Positions 26,203 through 37,444 are shown, numbered from the stretch's first letter. The stretch: DNA of 44,750 bases from Polynucleobacter sp. (GCA_008015455.1 SSFP01000059.1:1-44750), one strand, 5' to 3'. Notes: generated by a model from the sequence alone, not told the origin. A program made the numbers and translations.

Positions 26203-28715
26203 CGTGCTAAGTAAGCTTTAAAACCTCGTCCAGTTCGACTAGATTTAAAGTTAGTTAACAAGTCTGTTTTGCCTTCGTTAAGAAGCTTGGCTACCTGTTC
26301 TCTGGAAATTTCTTGCTGGAGAACAACTTTGCCCGTTGAGAAGTCACATGATTTTGATGGTCCAACACTGCGCTCACAAAGGTACTTCATGCCGTGTTCA
26401 TAAACGGCACCAGAACATTTTGGACAAGCTCCTAAAGCGACCTGTCCTGTGAAATCAACCTCTTCTAAGTCATCTTCTTGGCTGTTGCCAAAATCAAACT
26501 CTAGCTTGTAACCAGCATTGGGGTAGTCTTTGTCGTCCTCTGGAATGGCAACTAGCTTGATGATGGCAGCAAACGGACGTCCCATTTTGCTTCTAAAGCC
26601 TTGAAGTGGACCAATTTCTTTATTGGCAATAAAGGCCTCCACTTCATCGTATTCAAATGCTCTACCCCCAGGAATTTTGCTAATTGAGAAACCACATTTC
26701 TCACAAGCAAAACGACGATAGTTTTCTTTTACCAAGCTACCGCAATGAGGACACGGAGTTTTTAAGTCAACATAATCACCAGGTATGGTGTCGCTGTCAT
26801 ATTCCTTCGCGCGCTTCACAATTCTTTGTGTCATTTGTGCAATTTCTTGCATAAATGTATTGCGATCCATTTGCCCTTTTTCCATGAGAGCTAGCTTATG
26901 CTCCCAGTTGCCTGTTAGAGCTGGGTGGGTTAATTCTTCAACTCCAAGTCCACGCAACAAAGTCATCAGCTGGAAAGCTTTTGCAGTAGGAATCAGTTCG
27001 CGAGCTTCTCGAACCATGTACTTTTCTGCCAACAAGCCTTCAATAATCGCGGCTCGTGTTGCTGGGGTTCCTAAACCTTTATCAGACATGGCTTCGCGCA
27101 TGTCATCATCATCGACCAATTTACCAGCGCCTTCCATTGCAGAAAGCAAGGTGGCTTCAGTATATCGGGCTGGTGGTTTTGTTTTGAGCTCTACCGGTGT
27201 AACAGATTCGGTTTGAACTTTTTCGTTAGGTGCAACAGCCACTAGTTCTTTGTCATCTTGTGTTGATTTGCCGTACACAGATAACCAACCTGGGCTCGTT
27301 AAGATCTTGCCATCCGTTTTAAAGAGATGTCCGCTGACTTCTGTAATGCGGGTGGTAACTTTAAATTCTGCGGCAGGGAAAAAGATCGCCATAAAGCGGC
27401 GCACCACTAAGTCATATAGTTTTTGTTCAGGCTCCGATAAGTTCTTGGGAGCTTGCAAAGTTGGAATAATTGCAAAGTGATCAGAGATTTTGCTGTTGTC
27501 AAAAATCTTCTTATTAGGCTTAACCCATGAATTATTCAGAATTTGTGATGCAAAAGGATAGTAATTGTCAGAGCTATCAGCCAGCATTTCTAGCGTGCTA
27601 GTAACCGTTGGCAAATAATCTTCCGGAAGCGCTCTAGAGTCTGTTCTAGGATAGGTCAGCACCTTATGCTTTTCGTAAAGCGCCTGAGCTAAGCCCAATG
27701 TGTTCTTGGCAGAAAAGCCAAAGCGTGCGTTGGCTTCACGTTGCAAACTAGTTAAGTCAAATAATTGTGGAGCTGCTTGAGTGCTAGGTTTTGACTCTTC
27801 GGTGACTTTGCCTGCTTTGTCATGGCACGCTGCAACGATACTTGCGGCAGCGGCTTCACTCCAAAGACGGCTTTCTTTTTTCTCAGGATCTGCAGTTTCT
27901 TTGGAGTCTTTTTTGAATTTAGGATCAAACCATTTACCTTGGTAAACACCTGCAGCGCAGATAAATTCAGCGCTGACTTCCCAGTAGTCTTTAGAAATAA
28001 ATTTGCGGATTAACTCTTCTCTTTCAACAACGATAGAGAGGGTGGGCGTTTGTACGCGTCCAACAGTTGTTAAGAAGAAGCCACCACTTTTACTATTAAA
28101 GGCAGTCATGGCACGTGTGCCATTAATGCCAACTAACCAGTCTGATTCAGAGCGGCAGCGAGCTGCGTTGGCCAAGTTTTGTAAATCTTCATCACTACGC
28201 AAGTTGGCAAAGCCATCTCTAATGGCTTGCGGGGTCATTGATTGCAACCACAAGCGCTCAATCTTGTGCGGTGCTTTGGTGTGCTGAGCGATTAATCTGA
28301 AAATTAACTCACCTTCTCGTCCCGCGTCACAAGCATTGATTAAGCGATTGATGTCTTTGCGCTTAATAAGCTTTTGTAAAACTTTTAATCGTGCCTCTGT
28401 CTTTGCAATCGGTCTTAAATCAAAATGTGGCGGAATAACAGGTAAGTTAGCAAAAGACCATTTGCCGCGTTTGACTTCATAAGCGTCAGGCGCAGCAATT
28501 TCTAATAGATGTCCCACAGCCGATGACACAACAAAATCATCGCTCTCAAAATAGTCTTCATGCTTTGTAAAGCCGCCAATAGCTCGGGCAATATCAGCCG
28601 CTACTGATGGTTTTTCAGCAATGATGAGGGCTTTGTAATGCCCAGGTTGTGCACTTGTTTTTGCCACGATACCGCTTTCCCAATGGGTCGAATTTAATTT
28701 ATTTCCTTTTTTCAT
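26058..28715 (-). CDS. topB: DNA topoisomerase III
   Basis: ALIIAEKPSVAADIARAIGG; LTYPRTDSRALPEDYL; zinc-finger region and Lys/Ala-rich tail. Confidence 0.9.
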   Translation of the reverse strand: MKKGNKLNSTHWESGIVAKTSAQPGHYKALIIAEKPSVAADIARAIGGFTKHEDYFESDDFVVSSAVGHLLEIAAPDAYEVKRGKWSFANLPVIPPHFDLRPIAKTEARLKVLQKLIKRKDINRLINACDAGREGELIFRLIAQHTKAPHKIERLWLQSMTPQAIRDGFANLRSDEDLQNLANAARCRSESDWLVGINGTRAMTAFNSKSGGFFLTTVGRVQTPTLSIVVEREELIRKFISKDYWEVSAEFICAAGVYQGKWFDPKFKKDSKETADPEKKESRLWSEAAAASIVAACHDKAGKVTEESKPSTQAAPQLFDLTSLQREANARFGFSAKNTLGLAQALYEKHKVLTYPRTDSRALPEDYLPTVTSTLEMLADSSDNYYPFASQILNNSWVKPNKKIFDNSKISDHFAIIPTLQAPKNLSEPEQKLYDLVVRRFMAIFFPAAEFKVTTRITEVSGHLFKTDGKILTSPGWLSVYGKSTQDDKELVAVAPNEKVQTESVTPVELKTKPPARYTEATLLSAMEGAGKLVDDDDMREAMSDKGLGTPATRAAIIEGLLAEKYMVREARELIPTAKAFQLMTLLRGLGVEELTHPALTGNWEHKLALMEKGQMDRNTFMQEIAQMTQRIVKRAKEYDSDTIPGDYVDLKTPCPHCGSLVKENYRRFACEKCGFSISKIPGGRAFEYDEVEAFIANKEIGPLQGFRSKMGRPFAAIIKLVAIPEDDKDYPNAGYKLEFDFGNSQEDDLEEVDFTGQVALGACPKCSGAVYEHGMKYLCERSVGPSKSCDFSTGKVVLQQEISREQVAKLLNEGKTDLLTNFKSSRTGRGFKAYLARQADGKIGFEFETPAKKRAGSKASAKTESKPAAAKRAPAKKRASKKAE

Positions 28716-28799
28716 TATTAACCGATAAATGAAAAAGTAGGAAAAAATTAAAAATTTCCTAAGTCTTTAGCCTAGAAATTTAATCAAAAACTCCCTTAT

Positions 28800-29462
28800 T
28801 TATAGGCGAAACAGGAGCTCTTCGGCAATATCAGAGGGTTTTTCTGTCAATTTGGCGCCCTCCCTGATTAATTGGTGGCAGCCTGCTGAGCACACCTTCC
28901 CAATAGCGTTGGGGATCGCAAATACATCCCTACCGAGCTCGTTAGCCATCTTGGCTGTAATCAAAGAGCCAGATTTAGGGCTAGCCTCAACAACTAAGGT
29001 ACCTGTTGAAAGTGCCGCTATTAAGCGATTTCTTTGGGGAAAGTGATAGGGTTTGGTGATTGTTCCGGGTGGATATTCAGAAATAAGGAGCCCATTTTCG
29101 GCAATCAGTTTAAATAGTTCCTTATTTTTAAATGGATAACACCGATCTAGGCTGGTGCCACAAACGGCAATGGTGCTGGGTCTGAGGCGAGAGGCAAGCG
29201 CCCCTCGGTGGGCTGCCGCATCGATTCCCTCGGCTAACCCAGAAATGATGCAAGCCCCCATATTGGCAATGGATTTTGCAAAATGGTGGGCATGCTTAAT
29301 TCCTTGAAGAGTCGCTTTTCTTGAGCCCACAATGGCAAAGCAAGGAAGCTTTAGAGCTTGAAGGTTACCTAAACAAAAGATTTCTGCAGGAGCATCCTGC
29401 AAATCAAGCAATCTCCTTGGATAATAGGGGCTTGTTTGATTGATTGAGATAATAGATGTCAT
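28800..29462 (-). CDS. dprA: DprA-like DNA-processing protein, Rossmann domain only
   Basis: AIVGSRKAT...GACIISGLAEGIDAAAHRGAL; PQRNRLIAALSTGTLVVEAS; only 220 aa. Confidence 0.87.
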   Translation of the reverse strand: MTSIISINQTSPYYPRRLLDLQDAPAEIFCLGNLQALKLPCFAIVGSRKATLQGIKHAHHFAKSIANMGACIISGLAEGIDAAAHRGALASRLRPSTIAVCGTSLDRCYPFKNKELFKLIAENGLLISEYPPGTITKPYHFPQRNRLIAALSTGTLVVEASPKSGSLITAKMANELGRDVFAIPNAIGKVCSAGCHQLIREGAKLTEKPSDIAEELLFRL

Positions 29463-29534
29463 GCATAAATTGTCTTGATATATCTAATTAAGAATAATCA
29501 GACCCGATTGATTTTTTTGTAAGAAACTTCTGAA

Positions 29535-30044
29535 ATGGCTGTACTACCGATTCTTCACTATCCAGATCCGCGTTTACACACGGTGGCTAAACCTGTTCCT
29601 GAGGTTAATGAGAAGGTGCGCCAAATTGTTAAGGACATGGCGCAAACCATGTACGAGGCACCAGGCATTGGTTTGGCTGCGACTCAGGTCAATATCCATC
29701 AGCAAATCATAGTGATTGATTTATCAGACGAAAGAGATCAATTGCAGGTCTTTATTAACCCAGAGCTTGTTTGGGCGAGTGAAGAGAAGAAAGTTTGGCA
29801 AGAGGGCTGTTTGTCCGTGCCCGATTTTTTTGATGAGGTCTTGCGCCCCTCCGAAGTTAAAGTCAAAGCTTTAGATGTTAACGGTCAACCATTTGAAATC
29901 CACGCAGATGGTTTGATGGCTGTTTGTATTCAACATGAGATGGATCATCTTAAAGGGAAAGTTTTTGTTGAATATTTATCGTCTTTAAAACGCATGCGCA
30001 TTGCTGGCAAGTTAAAGAAAAAAGCCAAGACGGGTTCGATCTAA
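29535..30044 (+). CDS. def: Peptide deformylase
   Basis: [25 protein letters not shown]. Confidence 0.97.
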   Translation: MAVLPILHYPDPRLHTVAKPVPEVNEKVRQIVKDMAQTMYEAPGIGLAATQVNIHQQIIVIDLSDERDQLQVFINPELVWASEEKKVWQEGCLSVPDFFDEVLRPSEVKVKALDVNGQPFEIHADGLMAVCIQHEMDHLKGKVFVEYLSSLKRMRIAGKLKKKAKTGSI

Positions 30045-31018
30045 TGTTAAAGGTTGTTTTTGCCGGCACTCCTGAGTTTGCAAAAACAGCTCTTGATGCC
30101 ATTCTTCACGCAGGTCACCAGGTAGTGGCAGTGTTTACTCAGCCGGATCGACCGGCTGGCAGGGGCATGAACTTACAAGCCAGCCCAGTCAAAACGCTGG
30201 CCCTGACACATCAAATTCCGGTTTATCAACCACATTCTTTAAAGATTAATGGCGCTTATGCCGAAGAAGCTCAAGCAGCTCTGAAAGTTTTAGATCAAAT
30301 AGATTTCGACGTGATGGTGGTGGCGGCTTATGGATTGATCTTGCCCCAAGAAGTTTTTGATATCGCAGAACGAGATGGTCGTGCAGGATGCCTGAATATT
30401 CATGCGTCTTTACTTCCTCGTTGGCGCGGCGCTGCTCCGATTCATCGAGCGATTGAGGCTGGGGATTCGGTCACGGGTATATCCATTATGCAGATGGATT
30501 TGGGTTTGGATACGGGTGCAGTGATTTCAATGAAAGAGCTGGCCATTACAGATCAAGAAACAACGGCTACTTTGCATGATCAATTAGCTATTTTGGGCGG
30601 GCAGATGATTGTGCAAGCCCTATCTGATTTTGAAAAAAATCGGCATTTACCAAGCCAAGCTCAAGATTCATCAGGTGTCACTTATGCGCAGAAGATTCTC
30701 AAAGATGAGGCGCGTATTGATTGGTCCTTACCGGCGTTGTTGCTTGATAGAAAAATTCGTGCCTTTAATCCTTTTCCAGGCGCCAGTTTTGAAAGAGAGG
30801 GGATTCTTTTCAAAGCTTGGGGAGTTAGCTTGGGCAACATGGCATCCCCTTCTACGCAGCCGGGTTCCATCCTGGCAATTGATCGCCAGGGAGTTCATGT
30901 TGCAACGGGCGCTGGCAGTCTAGTTTTAACAGAGCTTCAAAAGCCTGGTGGTAAACGCACTTCAGCGAGTCAGTTGGCTCAAAATTTATCTTGGGTAGAA
31001 GGTTCTTTGCTGGGGTAA
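30044..31018 (+). CDS. fmt: Methionyl-tRNA formyltransferase
   Basis: VVFAGTPEFAKTALDAIL; NIHASLLPRWRGAAPIHRAI. Confidence 0.97.
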   Translation: MLKVVFAGTPEFAKTALDAILHAGHQVVAVFTQPDRPAGRGMNLQASPVKTLALTHQIPVYQPHSLKINGAYAEEAQAALKVLDQIDFDVMVVAAYGLILPQEVFDIAERDGRAGCLNIHASLLPRWRGAAPIHRAIEAGDSVTGISIMQMDLGLDTGAVISMKELAITDQETTATLHDQLAILGGQMIVQALSDFEKNRHLPSQAQDSSGVTYAQKILKDEARIDWSLPALLLDRKIRAFNPFPGASFEREGILFKAWGVSLGNMASPSTQPGSILAIDRQGVHVATGAGSLVLTELQKPGGKRTSASQLAQNLSWVEGSLLG

Positions 31019-31042
31019 TAGTTAGTAAAGGATTAACACCCC

Positions 31043-31073
31043 CTTGAAAGTGTCAACAATTACACCCACATAA
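31043..31073 (+). promoter_or_regulatory. Putative sigma-32-type heat-shock promoter upstream of htpX
   Basis: CTTGAAA, 15-nt spacer, CCCACATAA; htpX is a known sigma-32 target class in proteobacteria. Confidence 0.55.
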
Positions 31074-31132
31074 TGCTTGTTAATTAAGTTAAATCTAGAA
31101 TTTGTAGCAATATATTTCTGAGGGCAACATAC

Positions 31133-31993
31133 ATGTTTAATTGGTTTAAAACCGGCATCCTAATGGCAGGCATTACGGCATTATTTGTCGTGGTCGGTGG
31201 CATGATGGGGGGTGAGCAAGGGATGTTGATGGCTTTGCTTTTAGCCTTCGGCATGAACTTTTTCAGCTATTGGTTCTCTGACAGCATGGTTTTGCGCATG
31301 ATGAATGCTAGAGAAGTCGACGAAGTTACCGCCCCGCATTTTTATCGCATGATTCAAGAGCTGTCTCAAAAGGCTCAGCTACCGATGCCTAGAGTTTATT
31401 TAATTGATGAGGCTGCACCCAACGCTTTTGCGACCGGTCGAAATCCTCAGCATGCAGCAGTTGCTGCAACAACAGGTATTTTGCGAATTCTCTCGGAAAG
31501 AGAAATTCGTGGCGTGATGGCTCACGAGTTAGCTCACGTCAAGCATCGCGACATTTTGATTTCGACCATTTCAGCAACGATGGCTGGTGCATTGTCAGCA
31601 TTAGCCAACTTCGCTATGTTTTTTGGTGGGAGAGATTCTGAGGGGCGCCCAACCAATCCGATTGCTACTATCTTGGTGGCTGTATTGGCACCATTGGCAG
31701 CGAGCTTAATTCAAATGGCGATTTCTCGTGCTCGTGAATATGAGGCAGATAGGGGTGGTGCAGAAATTTGTGGCGATCCAGAAGCTTTGGCTAGCGCTCT
31801 TGATAAGATACAGCGTTATGCAGCGGGTCAACACTTTAACGCTGTCGAGCATCACCCAGAAACAGCTCAGATGATGATCATGAATCCTTTATCTGGCGGA
31901 GGCATTTCTGGGTTGTTTTCAACACATCCTCCAACAGATGATCGTGTATCACGTCTGATGGAAATGGCAAGAACTGGAACTTATCCTGTCTGA
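31133..31993 (+). CDS. htpX: Heat-shock membrane protease HtpX
   Basis: [14 protein letters not shown] zinc protease motif, N-terminal TM helices. Confidence 0.96.
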   Translation: MFNWFKTGILMAGITALFVVVGGMMGGEQGMLMALLLAFGMNFFSYWFSDSMVLRMMNAREVDEVTAPHFYRMIQELSQKAQLPMPRVYLIDEAAPNAFATGRNPQHAAVAATTGILRILSEREIRGVMAHELAHVKHRDILISTISATMAGALSALANFAMFFGGRDSEGRPTNPIATILVAVLAPLAASLIQMAISRAREYEADRGGAEICGDPEALASALDKIQRYAAGQHFNAVEHHPETAQMMIMNPLSGGGISGLFSTHPPTDDRVSRLMEMARTGTYPV

Positions 31994-33293
31994 AACTAAA
32001 CAACAAGGCGCAAGCCTATCAAAAGCACTTTTTGCCACTGCAAAAGTATTAGAACAAGTTCAAGGCGGAGCTTCTTTAACGGTTGCTATTCAATCAGCTC
32101 CGCCCGCTCTGCGCCCTGCTGTTCAAAGCATTACGTTTCAAGCCTTGCGACGTGGCTATTGGGTTCATGAAATTCTGAATCAGTATGTTCAAAAGACCCC
32201 GCCAGGTTTAACACTTTATTTGTTATGGGCTGCAATTTCATTAGTTCCTGAAAAAGATCGTGAGCCGATGTATCCCATGCATACTTTGGTGAATGAGGCT
32301 GTTAATGCAACTCATCTTGATGCCAAATTGGGTTTTGCCAAAGGCTTAATCAACGCTGTGCTTAGGCGCGTTCTTAGAAATGAACACCTTTATCAAGAAA
32401 TTTCTGAAGAGAAGAATCCCTCTTATCCAGAGTGGTGGATCAGAAAGTTAAGATACGCATACCCTGAGCAATTCACCAAAATCATTGCTTCTTCTAAAGA
32501 AAAGCCACCTTTAACTTTGCGTCTCAATCAAAGAGAGATAGGTGGTGACACTTTAAAACAAGAGTACATCACTAAGCTTAAGGAGTCTGGCTTATCTATT
32601 CAAGCAGTCAGAGCGGTTTCTAATCAAGCTTTGCCCAATGCACTTGAATTACTTAATCCTGTACCCGTTCATCAAATCCCAGGGTTCTTTGATGGGGTGT
32701 GCTCTGTTCAAGATGCTGGCGCGCAATTAGCAGCCTACTTATTGAGCCCAAGCAAGGGCTCGCGTGTTTTAGATGCCTGCGCTGCGCCTGGCGGTAAATC
32801 GGCACAACTTTTGGAACAATTTGATATCAACTTAGATGCTTTAGAGATAGATCCTGCTAGAGCTACCAGAATTGAGGAAAACTTTGCGCGCTTAAAGTTA
32901 AGTGGCGGACAAGTATTGGTGGGTGATGCTGCCAATCCTCAGACTTGGTTTAAGGGTGAGCCGTATGACTTTATATTGGCGGATGTGCCCTGTTCAGCTT
33001 CGGGCATCGTTCGTCGCCATCCAGATATTCCATATTTAAGGCAAGAAGCGGATATTCAAGCACTTCAAATTACGCAACGAAAAATATTAACTGCCTTATG
33101 GGGATTATTAAAGCCAGGTGGTCGTTTACTTTACGTGACCTGTTCAGTATTCCCTGATGAAGGCGAGTCTCAAGCTAAGTGGTGGTTGAACGCTATGCCG
33201 AATGCGGTACGATTAGGGGCACCGGGACAATTGTTACCCAATCAGCATCATGATGGTTTCTTTTATGCCCTATTTGAGAAAGCGAAAGATTGA
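31986..33293 (+). CDS. rsmB: 16S rRNA (cytosine967-C5)-methyltransferase
   Basis: [15 protein letters not shown] and [15 protein letters not shown]; NusB-like N-terminus is in frame upstream of the track start 32145 ([59 protein letters not shown]). Start codon uncertain. Confidence 0.87.
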   Translation: MSETKQQGASLSKALFATAKVLEQVQGGASLTVAIQSAPPALRPAVQSITFQALRRGYWVHEILNQYVQKTPPGLTLYLLWAAISLVPEKDREPMYPMHTLVNEAVNATHLDAKLGFAKGLINAVLRRVLRNEHLYQEISEEKNPSYPEWWIRKLRYAYPEQFTKIIASSKEKPPLTLRLNQREIGGDTLKQEYITKLKESGLSIQAVRAVSNQALPNALELLNPVPVHQIPGFFDGVCSVQDAGAQLAAYLLSPSKGSRVLDACAAPGGKSAQLLEQFDINLDALEIDPARATRIEENFARLKLSGGQVLVGDAANPQTWFKGEPYDFILADVPCSASGIVRRHPDIPYLRQEADIQALQITQRKILTALWGLLKPGGRLLYVTCSVFPDEGESQAKWWLNAMPNAVRLGAPGQLLPNQHHDGFFYALFEKAKD

Positions 33294-33307
33294 TTTTCTA
33301 AAGCACT

Positions 33308-33889
33308 ATGCGCCGAATATTGAACTGGATGGCAGTTGTCATATATTCATGGACCATGTTGGTCGGGGTGGCGCACGCAGATGAAATTACTTTTCAAAAA
33401 ATCAATTTACGCCCTGTTGAAAAAGCTTGGGTTTTAGATGCGACTCTCGCACTAGAGTTAAGCCCCGCTTTAGAGCAGTTAGTTGTTAAAGGCGTAACGC
33501 TTCAGTTTGTAACAGAATTTCAACTGACTAAAAGTAGGTGGTATTGGTTTGATGCAAAAACAGTTGAAGTTCAGCGAGTATCAAAGATTTCATATCAAGC
33601 ACTCACTAATCAATACCGAGTAACTTTAGGAAACTTCAGCTTAACGGCGGCTAATTTAAAGCAAGCGCTAGCCGCAGTTAGAACCATAGAAGATTGGGCG
33701 GTGATAGAGGCTTCGGCTATTGATCCCAACCAAACATATCAAGCAGCTGTTCGGATGCGCTTAGATACCAATCAGCTCGCTAAGCCATTTCAGGTCAATG
33801 CGATAAATTCACGCTCCTGGAATTTGCAAAGTGACTGGCAGCGTTTCGAGTTTTCTCCAAAATCAGCAATTAATGGTGTAAATCCATGA
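33308..33889 (+). CDS. DUF4390-like protein
   Basis: Signal peptide plus typical position upstream of an ntrY-like kinase; family from memory. Confidence 0.75.
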   Translation: MRRILNWMAVVIYSWTMLVGVAHADEITFQKINLRPVEKAWVLDATLALELSPALEQLVVKGVTLQFVTEFQLTKSRWYWFDAKTVEVQRVSKISYQALTNQYRVTLGNFSLTAANLKQALAAVRTIEDWAVIEASAIDPNQTYQAAVRMRLDTNQLAKPFQVNAINSRSWNLQSDWQRFEFSPKSAINGVNP

Positions 33890-36120
33890 TCAAGATTTTG
33901 GCTAAGCCTTTGTTAGTGGGCGTGATTGTTTTCTTGGCACTTATTCTTTTAGTGTTGCTTGCAGTTGCTTCCGCGAATACCACTTTTTTTGATCAATACT
34001 TTGCTTGGTTATTTGCTGCCAATGTTTTGATCGGCGTTTTATTTTTAATTGTTATTGTTGTTCTGGTTGTTACCATTTCGATTCGTTGGCGACAAAAATA
34101 TTTCGGCGCTCGATTAATTGCCAAGCTGGCGATGTTCTTTGCATTGGTGGGCGTCTTGCCCGGTGCCATTTTGTATGGTGTCTCATTGCAATTCGTTTCG
34201 CGGAGTATTGAGTCTTGGTTTGATGTCAAAGTTGAGGGTGCGCTTGAGGCTGGTTTGAACTTAGGTCGAACCAGTATTGAAATTTCTAAGTCCGATTTGT
34301 TAAGCAAGGGACGAGAGTTGGCTAGCTCGATTCAAGCCAACTCCAGAAATGCAGGCGAAGGTGGCTTAACGCTATTACTCTCAAGACAGCGTCAGCAGTT
34401 AGATGTTCAAGAGCTGACAGTCTTCACCCCTAATGCTAAGGTGGTTGCCAGCGCTAGCTTGCAGCTGAACTCTTATGTTAATCAAATGGCTCAAGCGGAT
34501 AAGTTGCAACAAGCTCGTTCTCTTGGACAGTTTGTTGAGATCGACGAGCCAAGCAGATCTGGTGAGCTAGCCACTTATCGAATTAAATTAATTCTTCCTT
34601 TGCAGTATGTATCCAACAATTCCGCCTTGGGCTTTAATTTAAAGAACCAATCTGAAGAGCGCTATCTTTTGTTAGTTAAAGATATGCCTGAAACTTTGAG
34701 TAATAATGCACTAGCCGTTCAAGAAGCGTATATCGAATATCAAGAAAAAGCGCTTGGTAGATCTGGGCTTCGAAAAATGTATATCGGCACATTAACGATT
34801 ACATTATTTCTCGCCTTATTTATTGCCATGACTCTAGCTTTGTTCTTGGGTAAACAGTTGGCATCCCCATTAATTATGTTGTTAAAGGGCACGAAAGCGG
34901 TGGCAGAGGGAGATCTTTCACCTCGCCCTGAGATTAATACAGGCGATGAGTTGGGCTTGTTAACGCGCCAATTTAATGTCATGACCAAGCAACTTCTAGA
35001 CGCTAGAAATTCTTTAGAAGACTCCAAAGCTTTTTCTGAGAGTGTGCTTTCTAATTTGACTGCGGGTGTTTGTGTGTTGGACGCAAACTATCGTTTAGTT
35101 CTATCGAATGCAGGCGCTGCTCGAATTTTCGAAACTTCCTTAGATCAATCGGTGGGGCTCAGTTTGGGCGAAATACCTAAACTTAAAGAGTTTGATCTTG
35201 CGGTGAAAGATGCTTTCCAGGCCCATCAGATTTCCAATAGCGACCCGTCATCGCACTGGCAAAAACAAATTATCTTGGGCGAGGAGTCTAAGGATCATCA
35301 GCATGAACATGGCGTTACTCTATTGGTGCGCGGAACTCGCCTGCCTAATCAGTTATCAATTATTGTTTTTGATGATATTTCTGAGGTGATTACTGCTCAG
35401 CGTTCGATTGCATGGGGAGAGGTGGCTCGCCGCTTAGCTCATGAAATTAAAAATCCTTTAACACCGATTCAATTATCTGCAGAAAGAATTCAACAAAAGT
35501 TAAAAGAGGATTTAGATCCATCACAACAAGAATTTTTAACTAGAAGCACCACCACCATCATTACTCAGGTAGAGGCGATGAAACAGATGGTGAATGACTT
35601 TAGAGACTTTGCTAAAACGCCAGAAGCTAATTTGCAGCAGTTATCAATTAACAATCTTGTGCTTGATGTTCTTGGCTTATATGAAGGAAGTCCGGTCAAG
35701 GGTGATCTAGATTCAGCATGCCCAGACATCATGGCAGATGCAACACAGATACGACAGGTGATCCATAATTTAATCCAAAACGGACTCGACGCTAGCCTAG
35801 AAGCCCACCAGAACGACGCATTTTCTATTTTGGTGAAAACAGAATTTTTGCCATATACAACTGAAGGTGCATCTAGTTTAGGGATTGTGAAATTAAGTAT
35901 TTTGGATGCGGGCACAGGCTTCGCCCCAAGAATCTTGAATCGTGCATTTGAGCCTTATGTCACAACAAAAGCAAAGGGAACGGGTTTAGGTTTGGCGACG
36001 GTCAAGAAAATCGTCGATGAGCATGGTGCAAGAATTGAGTTACGTAATCGGATGGAGCAAAATCAAGTGATAGGTGCTGAGGTATCTATTTATTTCAATC
36101 AATTAGCGAAGCAAAGTTAG
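33886..36120 (+). CDS. NtrY-like sensor histidine kinase
   Basis: N-terminal TM region, HAMP, PAS, RRLAHEIKNPLTPIQLSAERI H-box, GTGLGLATVKKIVDEH. Confidence 0.92.
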   Translation: MIKILAKPLLVGVIVFLALILLVLLAVASANTTFFDQYFAWLFAANVLIGVLFLIVIVVLVVTISIRWRQKYFGARLIAKLAMFFALVGVLPGAILYGVSLQFVSRSIESWFDVKVEGALEAGLNLGRTSIEISKSDLLSKGRELASSIQANSRNAGEGGLTLLLSRQRQQLDVQELTVFTPNAKVVASASLQLNSYVNQMAQADKLQQARSLGQFVEIDEPSRSGELATYRIKLILPLQYVSNNSALGFNLKNQSEERYLLLVKDMPETLSNNALAVQEAYIEYQEKALGRSGLRKMYIGTLTITLFLALFIAMTLALFLGKQLASPLIMLLKGTKAVAEGDLSPRPEINTGDELGLLTRQFNVMTKQLLDARNSLEDSKAFSESVLSNLTAGVCVLDANYRLVLSNAGAARIFETSLDQSVGLSLGEIPKLKEFDLAVKDAFQAHQISNSDPSSHWQKQIILGEESKDHQHEHGVTLLVRGTRLPNQLSIIVFDDISEVITAQRSIAWGEVARRLAHEIKNPLTPIQLSAERIQQKLKEDLDPSQQEFLTRSTTTIITQVEAMKQMVNDFRDFAKTPEANLQQLSINNLVLDVLGLYEGSPVKGDLDSACPDIMADATQIRQVIHNLIQNGLDASLEAHQNDAFSILVKTEFLPYTTEGASSLGIVKLSILDAGTGFAPRILNRAFEPYVTTKAKGTGLGLATVKKIVDEHGARIELRNRMEQNQVIGAEVSIYFNQLAKQS

Positions 36121-36122
36121 TT

Positions 36123-36782
36123 ATGGCAAGTATCTTGGTAGTAGATGACGAAATGGGCATTAGAGAGTTGCTCAATGAAATTCTCACAGATGAGGGGCAT
36201 TCTGTTGTTGCCGCTCAGAATGCACAAGAAGCAAGAAATGCCAGAAATAATCTTGAGCCTGATTTAGTCCTTTTAGACATTTGGATGCCAGAGGTTGATG
36301 GTGTCACGTTATTAAAAGAGTGGTCAAGCACGGGTCAGTTGACCATGCCTGTTGTGATGATGTCTGGTCACGCAACGATTGATACTGCAGTTGAGGCGAC
36401 TCGCATTGGCGCCGTTAACTTTTTAGAAAAACCAATTGCATTACAAAAGCTTTTAAAGACTGTTGAGCAAGCGCTTGAGAAAGCACCCCCAAAAGAGCTA
36501 TTTGTTGAAGCTAAGACAGACCTAACGCCTGCAACACCTGCTCCTAAATTGGAGGAGGTTAAAGCTGCTGCTACGCAGCCCAACCCATCTTTTAATTTTT
36601 CATACATAGATTTACCGCTACGCGAAGCTAGAGACCTATTTGAAAAAGCTTATTTTGAATATCACTTGGCACAAGCCGGTGGCAGCATGACAAGGGTTTC
36701 CGAAAAAACAGGGCTTGAACGAACCCACCTATATAGAAAGCTTAAGGCTTTGGGCATTGATGTGGGGTCATATAAGGAATAG
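36123..36782 (+). CDS. NtrX-like response regulator (REC + Fis-type HTH, no AAA domain)
   Basis: ILVVDDEMGIRELLNEILTDEGH; C-terminal TRVSEKTGLERTHLYRKLKALGI. Confidence 0.92.
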   Translation: MASILVVDDEMGIRELLNEILTDEGHSVVAAQNAQEARNARNNLEPDLVLLDIWMPEVDGVTLLKEWSSTGQLTMPVVMMSGHATIDTAVEATRIGAVNFLEKPIALQKLLKTVEQALEKAPPKELFVEAKTDLTPATPAPKLEEVKAAATQPNPSFNFSYIDLPLREARDLFEKAYFEYHLAQAGGSMTRVSEKTGLERTHLYRKLKALGIDVGSYKE

Positions 36783-36784
36783 CG

Positions 36785-37396
36785 GTGAAAAAAATAGACG
36801 CCGCATTTTGGCAAGAAAAATATAGATTAAATCAAACGGGCTGGGATAGAGGCGCTGTTAGTCCACAGCTTTTAGCTTGGTGTGAGCAACGCATACTGAC
36901 GCCTTGCAGAATTGTTGTTCCTGGTTGCGGCTCTGGCTGGGAGGTGTTGGAGTTGGCGAAGCGAGGTTTTGAGGTGGTCGCGATTGATTACGCTGAGGCT
37001 GCCCTCAACAAGACGGCTGATTTACTACAAAAGGCAAATTTAAACGCTGAACTTATTCAAGCAGATGTTTTAACTTTAGAGTTTTCAAATTTTTTTGATG
37101 CTATTTATGAGCAAACATGTTTGTGTGCTTTGCATCCTGACGCCTGGTTGGATTACTCAAATAAACTTTATAGTTGGTTAAAGCCCAAGGGCAATTTATT
37201 TTTAATGGCTATGCAGGCGCCCAAAAAACAAGCAATTGAAGAGGGATATATTGATGGACCCCCCTATGATTGCGGGATTAATACAATCAGAGCATTATTT
37301 TCTGAGGGTCGTTGGGTTTGGCAAGAGCCGCCATACTCTAGAGTTGCTCATCCAAGCGCTATTCACGAGCTTGCAGTTCAGTTGATAAAGAAGTGA
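36785..37396 (+). CDS. TPMT-family SAM-dependent methyltransferase
   Basis: FWQEKYRLNQTGWDRGAVSPQL; RIVVPGCGSGWEVLELAKRGFEVVAIDYA. Confidence 0.9.
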   Translation: MKKIDAAFWQEKYRLNQTGWDRGAVSPQLLAWCEQRILTPCRIVVPGCGSGWEVLELAKRGFEVVAIDYAEAALNKTADLLQKANLNAELIQADVLTLEFSNFFDAIYEQTCLCALHPDAWLDYSNKLYSWLKPKGNLFLMAMQAPKKQAIEEGYIDGPPYDCGINTIRALFSEGRWVWQEPPYSRVAHPSAIHELAVQLIKK

Positions 37397-37444
37397 ATTT
37401 GATGAGCAGTGATAATTCTTTAGGTCAAGCCACAAATACGCTAT

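Noticed and set aside
26785-28287. Plus-strand ORFs opposite topB
   Set aside because: Antisense shadow ORFs without ribosome-binding sites or recognisable domains.
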